DNA from: Istiophorus platypterus
Lineage: Eukaryota; Chordata; Actinopteri; Istiophoriformes; Istiophoridae
Length of the DNA: 64,000 nt
Direction: 5' to 3'
NCBI GenBank assembly: GCA_016859345.1
Contig: CM029126.1
Coordinates: forward strand, 17,963,027 to 18,027,026
Positions 55,341 through 64,000 of this stretch are shown here, in pieces. The position numbers and the translations under genes were made by a program. Under the pieces are notes generated by a model that was not told the origin of the DNA, ran no database searches, and was given only the letters and a program-made list of their open reading frames with translations. How positions within the stretch are numbered: position 1 is the first letter of the stretch; the number at the start of each line of letters is the position of its first letter.

Positions 55341-57930
55341 ACAATCTCAATTAATTTAAAATTTAGCTAAATGATCATTCATGTTATTTTTGGAAAAATA
55401 AACTTTGCACTCACTGACTGCAGGAAAACCAAGGCTCTCTACCCCACTGATATCCCTCTGCCTCACATGAGTATGAACAATATAAATTCATAATAATCTA
55501 TCCTGGCATGGGTCATTTATTTGGATTAGTGGTCAATTTACCTGAAAAACTATGAGTTCTAATCCAGTTTTATTTCCTAATAAAATTCTAAATTAGATAT
55601 TCATTTTTAAAACTCTGTCAAGGTCGGAGATCTAATCGCAAATACTGAAACAAAGTTTGCAGCAAAGATTATTTTGCTGGGATGCAAAAAATAATAATGT
55701 TATGATTTTAACAAGCACGTCATACTCAGATACATTTTATGCATTACTGTTTTTCCTTAACATTTTTACTCACATGTGCAACCACTTTAGGTGAAAAACT
55801 GAATAACGTGATAACCAAATAAATAATGCAGAATTGGCAGCCTAGTTATCCCTTTGTGACACAGACATTCTGTCAAAAGGCTCAGATTTTTTTTTATTAA
55901 ACAGTCTTATTTGAACCTTTTCTCTCATTCTTTTATTTTATGCATCACATGTTAATGCTACTGAAAGTTTTATCATTCCCTTCCATTATCCTAATGCATG
56001 TGATATGTGAAAGCTCCTTAAATCATGTATTAGGGCATTGTGCTATGTAAAACAGGCATAGAGGAGGGCATTTGTCTTTGAACTCAGCGGATGCTGTCAA
56101 AAGAGACACAGTAGAAGTGTTTGCAGAGTGCTATTATATAATGTCTAAACTAAAGTTCTGAGTTTGCTTTTATCTATTTTATAAAGATTTATTCAATATA
56201 CATTAATGAAACAAGTGTGTGTGCGCGTCTTGTATTGTAGTCCGGTATGCAGGGATGTGGTTTATAGCTGGCACATAAACCTGTTTTCTTCCAGAGAAAA
56301 ACACAGCAAGTATAGAAACATCAACACTCTTTCAGATTTCTCCCCAAACTGAATATTCTACACTGAGTAAGAAAACATTGAGATTAAAGCATCCACAGGC
56401 TTTTTGAAATCAAATGCATGCACACTAAGGCACTGAGGCCAGTGTAGTGGATGTAGTAGCTCAATCATTACCAGTTAATAAGGGGGTAGGTGTGGTAGAG
56501 GATTGACTGACATCATAATATTGAAATAATTCACACTTCCTCACCACCTCCCTCTCACAGGCAGGGAATTAGTATTCACATATCAAATCACATCAAAGGC
56601 TTCCTTTAAAATGGGTATAAAAATCGTTTAAACAGACAGTGGCGGTGATTATTCAAACTAGGTTATTTGCCAGGGTCTGTATGTAATATAGCCACATCGT
56701 CAAGACAACTTCATTTCCCGTTAAATTGCTGTCTGTCACCAGAATAAGTAAATTTGCCACTGTTTTATCAGCATCATTGTGTCAAGTTAGGGGAATACAT
56801 CAAACAGTCAATCTGATCAACAGGAAATGAACACACAGTGAATAATGCAATGACTGAAAGGACAGTGGATTAGTCTGTTGAATGAAAATTTCCCCTCATG
56901 TTTTTTTTTTCCTTAAAAGCAAAAAAAAAAAAAACTCTCATCTTCCACTGAAATGTTGGCTTATCATTGTGACTTTCTGACTATATTTATTACCTGTTAC
57001 CTCAGTGAGCTGACAGATAAATTGAAACTGCATAATGATTCTGAACCTAAATCCGCACAAACATTTGGGCGAACACAGGTATGAATACATGGAAGGCCAG
57101 CTATTTGCAAATGTAATGATACAGTGACCTCAGGTAGTTTTTTGTGATACCAAAACAGGTTTTTGGCTCACACTGAGGTCTAATTACATGAGATTTCTTG
57201 ATCTTAAATGTTTTACCATATAAATTTTCTCAATATAAAATCCACCGGGCAGAAAAAAAGGGTTATTTTAATGTCTACTACAAAGAACCATTTAAATATA
57301 CAAATTTACTACCCACCAAGGTCAATTTTATTAAGTTGTTAAAGTGTTATTAAAAAAATCTCAGAATAATGATGAAGTCTGTAACATGATATGTTTGCAT
57401 TTAGTTTTCCAATTTTGCAGGGGCTGCATAGGGCTACTATTTAAACCCTCTAGTGTTTTCAGTGTTTTTATTTGGGGGGTTTCCGGTGCTGTAGCAAAAA
57501 CAAATGATTAGAAATGTTGAACAAATTCATGAATGCATATTCTGCTACTCTACTATATTTTATTCATCAACTACGGACTAGTGTCAATGTCAATCTTCAC
57601 AGCTTTTGGTAATAAAAATAGTGATTCCACTCGCTGTTCTCAGTTGAATCTATACCTTCAACATATAAATATGAGCTCAGGGGGATCATTTAACCACAAG
57701 ATTCCAACACGTTGAAATTACCTTTTCTCAAACACAAGAGGGTTTGTGATACTCTTCTACGAGTGAGAAAAAGAGAAAAAAGCATAATGGAGTTTGGAGG
57801 TCTTTTGTAGAGCTGATATTGTCTCTTAGTTTGATGTTTGCCTTCAGGATAAAAAGAGCTCCTCTGGAGTAACAATATACACCAAAATAAAGCATTGAGC
57901 TTGAAAGAAAAAGGGACAACAGCAATAACG
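55341..57930. other. Non-coding desert DNA
   Basis: No gene is seen. AT-rich throughout, with adjacent T and A runs at about 56901-56935. The stretch at about 56500-56880 is somewhat less AT-rich (GACAGTGGCGGTGATTATTC) and could hold an element. Confidence 0.66.
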
Positions 57931-57934
57931 CAAC

Positions 57935-58420
57935 AATGGTGCACAATGGCGGGTATTTAACTGCCCTTGGAGAAGAGGGATGGGTTTACGGTCATGTCTT
58001 CCAGAGTAACGTCTCACAACTAAGGTCACAAGAAATGTTTCCTGGCTTTTCAAAACCTGCTTGGATTCATTTTATTTTGAGGGGATCAGGCCAGAGATTC
58101 ATGAACAGCAGTTTAACCCCCCCAATTAGTCAAAGTCCCTCTGAGGCATTCTCTGTCCCGTGTTGATACATGAGGCTATGGTGACAAACCTGCCCCGGGG
58201 TTAGATGATTCAACTCCAAAATGAGTTCAAAGCACTCTTGTTAAACTTGGAACACAATACCGTGCTGCCAGGGGTAAAGGTACGCCCTGGACAGGCAGTG
58301 ATGGCCAGACACTGTATTAGAACACCTGAAAACTATAGAAGCAAATGGATGAGGGCATCACGTCATTGCTCTCCTCAGTGTTTAACTGACACCGATGATT
58401 GTATGACAATGATTTGACAT
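57935..58420. promoter_or_regulatory. Candidate conserved block
   Basis: Less AT-rich unique DNA with GGCGGGTATTTAACTGCCC, GGGTTTACGGTCATG, CCTGCCCCGGGGTTAGATG and AAAGGTACGCCCTGGAC. Short frames of 70-76 codons occur on + but show no known family. An alternative is an unrecognised small exon. Confidence 0.25.
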
Positions 58421-59774
58421 GAGAGGTAAATCCTGAGAAACATTTTTACTTGCTTTTTAATATGTTGTCTGGCTAATTTAGGCAAAGATTGACACTACAG
58501 AATTGGAATAGGCCTAATTACATTGCTAGCACATGTCTCTTTAGACTATTCCGACGTATCTTGGCCAAAAACAGTTGCCAGTGCCAATACTTTACCTAAA
58601 CTTCATGTAAAACCAGGCTGTGTACACATACGACCTAAACAGAGTTTCACTGTAACATGCCCAGAGTCTAGAGAGCCACGGATCCTGTTTCTGTTTTAGT
58701 CTTCAGCCCTGCAAGTGAAACATAAAATATGTTCCATTAAAGCACAGTGCTAACTCAGCTTGGTGATATCTCTTTTTAGTGATCTACAATTAGAACTTTA
58801 GCTATATAGTCAGTTGCTATGTGGAATATGGCAGGCAGCTTTTTTCACCATTGTAACAAATAAGTTGAGAGTGTTACACATAAATATCAACTTGAGCTCA
58901 GTAGTTTATGTTATAGTATCAAAGTTTTACACACCACTTTAATAGAAATACAACAGTATTAGTATTTTATATTAAAAACAATGTTTGTGTTTGTTTCCAT
59001 GGCAGGATATGGTGTGACATATTAAACACACACTGAAAAGTAGTTGTATATAAATTGCAGTGGATGCAGGGGCTCACAGAATAGTGACATTTTAGACAGG
59101 TTTTTACTTTAATGGTATTGACAGTCCTGTTATAACTTATCCAAATATTCCCAAACCTCAACTAAATGTTATTTGATACCTAAATTTAACAGTACCTTAA
59201 CAATATGATTGAAGGATCAGAAAATGCATATGGGTCATTTTGGAAGACACTGACAAACCCCTTATTTTGTTGTTTTAGTCTTAAGACCTCATGTAAAGCG
59301 ATGTAAGCTAATAAATGGTCATTTTGCTCCCATCTCTCCATAATAGAAAGATTAAACAATTCCTCACTTCCAGAGGACTTGGCCCCAGTCCAATCCCATT
59401 TTTCCTTCCTCATGATTCCCTAACAGAGTTGTCAGAAGACTGTAGATTTTTTTGCCCCTCAAAAGTGCTTTTTGGTTATCTATATCTCAAAAGCTTTCCA
59501 CTCATCAGTGAGTAATTTCAGACTGCTCCAAGATGATAGGTGAGTGAAAAAGAAACATTGCCTGCAGCAAATAAAGAAAGTGATGGAGAGAGAAAATAGA
59601 AAAAAAATACTATATATAAGGGGGCGCAGTGAAGAATGCAAGGAAGATAAATAAGACAGATACTTTGTTTCATTGTCAGTGGCACTCCAGGGTTATTTGA
59701 AGCACTTATTTATGCACTGTAAGCAGAACAATACTGGCAAGCAGAAATGATTAAATACAGACTCTTCAAGCAAT
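58421..59774. other. Non-coding desert DNA
   Basis: No gene is seen. AT-rich unique DNA without notable repeats. Confidence 0.7.
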
Positions 59775-60115
59775 AGACATCTCATTGTGGTGGGCCCTAG
59801 CTTGCCACTGGGCCAGCTTGATAAAAGCACTCTGAGCTGATAGCTGATACAATTTGCCAGCCGATTTGAATGGGAGAGGCTGGGAGGAAGGGGCTGCGGC
59901 TCAGTTGGCCTGTCGCTGACAGCCTGTATAAGCTATAATAAAATCATTAGAATGTAAATGCTTTATTGCAAAATAAGAGCCTCAAGCTAGGATGACATTA
60001 TCTGCCGCCACACGAATGAAAGCGCCGATTAGCATTCCCTGATTCAATGATAGAAGCAACTTATCTTTATTAAAATTTTTCAAATCGAGTCTTCATTTTT
60101 CATGATTGAGATTTA
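59775..60115. promoter_or_regulatory. Strongest candidate conserved element of the downstream desert
   Basis: Long unique stretch with GGCCAGCTTGATAAAAGCAC, GCCAGCCGATTTGAATGGG, GTCGCTGACAGCC (MEIS-like TGACAG), ATAATAAAATCATTAG, ATGACATTATCTGCCGCC, AGCGCCGATTAGCATTCC and GATTCAATGATAG. It has a dense mix of homeodomain, GATA and MEIS-like words with no simple repeat and no open frame. Enhancer function for irx1 is inference. Confidence 0.42.
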
Positions 60116-60219
60116 AGCAAATGTAATATCCAGTTCAGTTTGTGTATGAAATTGGTGGGGGGGTAGCAGGATGCCCCAGAAATAATTAGTGTACACATTT
60201 CTTCCCTACATGTGTTTCA

Positions 60220-60560
60220 TAACCAACAAATTGGATTTCATATTTGACGTGTCACTATCTAATACATTTGCATGAAAATATGGGGCTGAGTTTACAGAAT
60301 AATTACTGAAAGTGTACACCTCTTTAACATGTGTCTCATAAGAATGAAATTTGATTTGTTTGAATGTGACTATCACGCTGTTGCCAAATAATTGTTGCAG
60401 AATATGATGGTGAGGCTCTGACTTGATTTAGATGTTCATATTCGTGACACGCACACATTTTCAGCTGAGTCTTTAAGCGGGCCATTGCTTAGTAGGCAGA
60501 CAGTCAATTCTTATGCAAATAGCCTGATACAGAGTACGGGATATAATATGCTGTAGATCA
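60220..60560. promoter_or_regulatory. Candidate conserved block adjoining the previous element
   Basis: AT-rich but non-repetitive, with CTAATACATTTGCATGAAAATATG (octamer-like ATTTGCAT), TTTTCAGCTGAG, TTTAAGCGGGCCATTGC and CTTATGCAAATAGCC (octamer-like ATGCAAAT) at about 60512. Two octamer-type POU words in one block are notable. Confidence 0.35.
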
Positions 60561-62439
60561 AATGTCACACAAGGAGTAAGAGTCTGTGTGATATAAAAAT
60601 GGCTGACTTACATATTGTTCTGTAATATACACTTCCTAATTTGATATTCCTATTTAATCTTTTAGATGTAATTCCCGCAAATGTACAGTTGCATATGAAT
60701 GCTGGTGACATACAAGATATCCTCTGAGTTGTTTAAGATATTTTATGGTTAATGTTTAATGTAAGTGATTATGTTGAAACATGTCAGAAACCCATATAAC
60801 TGATGTATGTATCTGGCGTCAATCTGATCTTTTATCCCTAACCCTGCTTTATCTTATTGTCCATTCGCAGATCTTATTTGGTTACAAAGTGTATAATGGA
60901 TGAGAATTGTTGAAAAGTATATATATATATATAAAAAACAAACCTTTGAATTTGAAATTGAAACTGAATCATTCTCATAATTTACTCCAGATGAGGGAGA
61001 ATAAATGAAAACTATAGCAAACTGAAATCTTACAGCATCGGCTGCAGTTCCTTGGAGTGATTTCCTCACGTTGTCCCACTATTCATCCCTGTGAACTTGA
61101 GGGCATGTCTCAGGGGCAGCTTGCAGATCTGCCCTGCTCCCTTGGAGCCCTTTAACCATCAGCATTGTCCTGAATAACACCAATACAGCCCAACACTAAC
61201 AGAGCCAACAAGATGCCTTCCACATTGACAAGACAACGTATTGCTTTCAATTGCAGTCATTGTCAAGGTTTTTCACACAGAACATCCAAGATGCATGGTT
61301 GAGACTAGTATTGTTAAGAGCTCAGAGTAAACCTACACAATGCAGTTGTTATGATGTACCCAGAGGATTTGCAGTGGAGTTCATGTGCCCGCTCTTATAG
61401 CAATCACCAGGTCATACATCTTGTGAAGTAAATTCAAAATCCCAGACCTCTGCCTCATTCATTGAAGACAAAAGGGGGACACAAATTGGTCCGAAAACAC
61501 AGTGTAAAAAGAAAAGCTTACATTAAGCTCAAGGGGACTCGAGGGACCCAGGCCAATCGTTGTATGCGAAGAAGAATGGTGGTGGAACTAGGGACAGGGC
61601 ACCAGCAGATAAATCACTGCCATCATGCAGATTTACTGTGTTAGAGTGAAAAGATAAATGTGTAAAAGGGGTGTGTGTCAGAACCTGCAGTGCAGGGCCA
61701 CACGGTAATGCTGGGTCAGTAATTGAACTTTGCTATAATTATCCTGAGGAGATAATATTAACTTATAGTCTTTGCGTGAGAAAGAAGCTGTCCATAATTC
61801 ATTTGCTGGATAGGGTGATGGTGCTGGATGGCGCTCTCTCACTGTCCCTCTTTCTCTTTCCCTTCGCATGCATTGTGTTACTGAAATATGACGGCCCCAT
61901 TTTTATCCTGTCACAATGACAACTGATGGGCTTATTTTCCTGTGGCCCCGGGGGATGATGAAATAGTAAGCAAACATTCTTTCTCAGGAGGAGAAGGGTG
62001 CTCCATCATAGTGGCTGGGGCCGCCACCGCCACTTGTGTTGTTTGGCAGTAACAGGAGGTTATGGGATACAATATACTTGGCCTCCTCCTCTCAATACAG
62101 AGAGTCTATGCAGTACGGTGTCACTTCTTTGCAGTTTCTTTTGTGTCACTTTAGGCAGTTTACAACATCACATTCATTTTTTAAATTGCTAATTTGGGTG
62201 AATTGTAAGATTTTTCTTAAAATTTTGCAGTGTGGATTATTTTCCATGTGCGGAATGTCATTATTCAGCATTTGTACAATTACAGAATAATCACTTTCAT
62301 AGGCGGTGGCCTTGTGGCTCTATGAGTAGGATTTTAACCGCATTTGTTTCAACAGATCTACATGAATACACTATTTTAGTATTTCTCAAATCCTTATAAA
62401 TTAACCAGGTGTCAATTTTCCATGTTAAGATTGATGTCA
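60561..62439. other. Non-coding desert DNA
   Basis: No gene is supported. It includes a short TA repeat at about 60918-60932. About 61700-62290 is moderately balanced, with two short + frames of 82-84 codons that show no family. Confidence 0.65.
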
Positions 62440-63010
62440 TAACCAAGCCTAATGGATTTATAGAGAGGCATCTCGTAAAAACCTGACACCAAGGGCCATT
62501 ATTTACATCAAGCGGCCCTCCTTCAGCCTCGCCTACTCTAAGTAACGGTATCAGGGCAAGGTTGCGACATTTACAATAGGTCAAAATAACACTGCTACCT
62601 AACTCTCACTGTCTGACAAAATCCCATTTATCTCTTTTGAATAATGAGCGATATTGATGGACATTAGCTGAGGAAATGAGGCTGCAGGCACCTGCGTAGG
62701 CTGAGCAATGTCAGCTTTTATTTACCTGCCCAGTTTGTTAACCAACTGTGAGAAGCAGTGGTGGCAGTAACAGCGATAAGAGCATTCCTTTAGCAGCACT
62801 GCTGCTGCTCCAGAATAAACGCCATCAGACTCCAGTTTATCACCATGCTAACTGGATTTGGACAAAGAGCTACAACGGCAGCTTGAGCAGATATCCGATG
62901 ACAACAATCAAACATTTTAACAGCTCTCATTGTGTGCACAGTCATTTCCATTATTGATATTCAAAGACGTTATTTTGAATTATAAATACACAGCACTAAT
63001 CCTCATTATT
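62440..63010. promoter_or_regulatory. Candidate conserved region
   Basis: Contains AGCCTAATGGATTTATAGAG, CAAGCGGCCCTCC, AATGAGCGATATTGATGG, GGCACCTGCGTAGG (E-box CACCTG) and GCGATAAGAGC. Repeat-free and base-balanced. Frames are short (60-95 codons) with no recognisable domain. Confidence 0.3.
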
Positions 63011-64000
63011 CCATCTTTCCTTCAGTAGAATATAGCTGCCTGCTGGAACACCCACCTTGGTGTCTTGTCAAGTCACAGCCAGAGGGGGCTTTTGTCTCCT
63101 TGCTGTAAAGAGAAATGACAGTGTAATGTGATTTACAGGCAATCGCTTCAGCTCAATTAAATTAAGTCCCCAATAATCCATGATGAATGCACACCTACGC
63201 CAGTCATTAGGATTCAAAACAAAATATGGGCTTATCATATCATGGCACCATGGAGGGAACACACCCTTTAATAGATGTGCTGATTCATTTAGTCATTTAT
63301 GTCACAGTGTGTAATGCGTCCAAAGTCTGTTGGCTGCTAATGACTACTGAGCCTCTCAAGATGCCTGTTTCACAAATCCTGAAAAAAAACGACTGGGAGG
63401 CAAACCATCAACACACAGAACAAACAACAAGCCAAAAGCAAAACCAAATCATGGGATTTAGAATTAAATTTAATTTTCTTATTGAAAACAGTTGAGCATT
63501 TTAAATGCTACTCTAAAATAACAAAGAGAAACTAAAAAATCAAAATGATAAATTAATAAATAAATAAAGCAAAAAAAATTGGCATCTTTTTCTTTTATTC
63601 TGGGATTGAAATGTGGACAAACTGATTTCAAAAATGGCAAAAGAGGACACTGGGGCAGTCAGGAAATGCTCGCCCACTACATTTTGATTGACAGTGTCAT
63701 ATTTGTAAGAGGGTTATGAACCACAAAACAAGGGTTAAAGGGAAATTGACCCAGCAGTTGACGGGTGACTGATACATTGAGCTGGAGGTCTTTAATCTTG
63801 CTGCTGAGCTTACATGAAGCTTATATAACAAATTACAGTGCCTACAGGGTAATATATCACCTGATGGATCTCCTTCCGCTTTTCTGTCTTCTGTCTTTCT
63901 GCCCATGAGAAACCTGGTAGATTCACTTGAATATAAGTTACCTTCTGAATATGATCAAGATGGATAATCTGTAAAATGGGACTAAATTGTAAAGCAGTAT
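63011..64000. other. Non-coding DNA with a PBX-MEIS type site
   Basis: No gene is seen up to the window end. TGATTGACAG, the composite PBX plus MEIS/PREP consensus, occurs at 63685-63694. A patch at about 63120-63310 with TCAATTAAATTAAGTCC is AT-core rich. Confidence 0.6.

Noticed and set aside
1..64000. CRISPR array, bacterial operon, phage or prophage
   Set aside because: Interrupted gene with GT-AG introns, a vertebrate homeobox protein and microsatellite-rich flanks exclude a prokaryotic or phage source. No spaced direct repeats were seen.
14291..64000. Other IrxA genes (irx2, irx4) or flanking protein genes
   Set aside because: No second homeodomain (WFANARRR-type) or Iro-box frame is present on either strand.

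Overview
The window comes from a vertebrate genome, almost certainly a ray-finned (teleost) fish. One complete multi-exon gene is visible: an Iroquois homeobox gene of the Irx1 type. It is on the + strand with its coding region at 9344-13695. The fish call rests on the compact introns (about 1.4, 0.36 and 1.05 kb), the abundant CA/GT, GA/CT and TTA microsatellites, and protein features closer to fish irx1 than to mammalian IRX1 (short alanine-poor N-terminus, added His and Gln runs). I cannot decide between the teleost duplicates irx1a and irx1b from this sequence alone.

Layout: 1-8.6 kb is upstream non-coding DNA with several unique, homeodomain-site-rich blocks that look like conserved non-coding elements (CNEs). 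8.6-9.34 kb is the proximal promoter and 5' UTR. 9.34-13.7 kb holds the four coding exons. 13.7-14.3 kb is the 3' UTR, with TTA repeats and two AATAAA signals. From 14.3 kb to the end (about 50 kb) I find no credible protein-coding exon and no tRNA, rRNA or intact mobile element. The open frames there are mostly microsatellite translations or short chance frames. This matches the known gene-poor 3' flank of vertebrate Irx1. In mammals the IrxA order is Irx4-Irx2-Irx1, with Irx1 transcribed away from Irx2 into a large desert.

The desert is a mixture of AT-rich filler, microsatellites and roughly twenty blocks of 150-500 bp. These blocks are non-repetitive, base-balanced and dense in TAAT, GATA, E-box and TCF-like words. 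I annotate them as candidate enhancers of irx1. No alignment could be run, so each is a hypothesis with low to moderate confidence.

I did not find an undescribed protein system. The structures I would look at first are two back-to-back inverted repeats at 23341-23415, an 11-bp hairpin inside a candidate CNE at 48700-48724, a cryptic 4-bp-periodic tract at 36775-37050, overlapping SOX and TCF/LEF words in the promoter, and the His8/Gln21 expansion in the irx1 C-terminal half.
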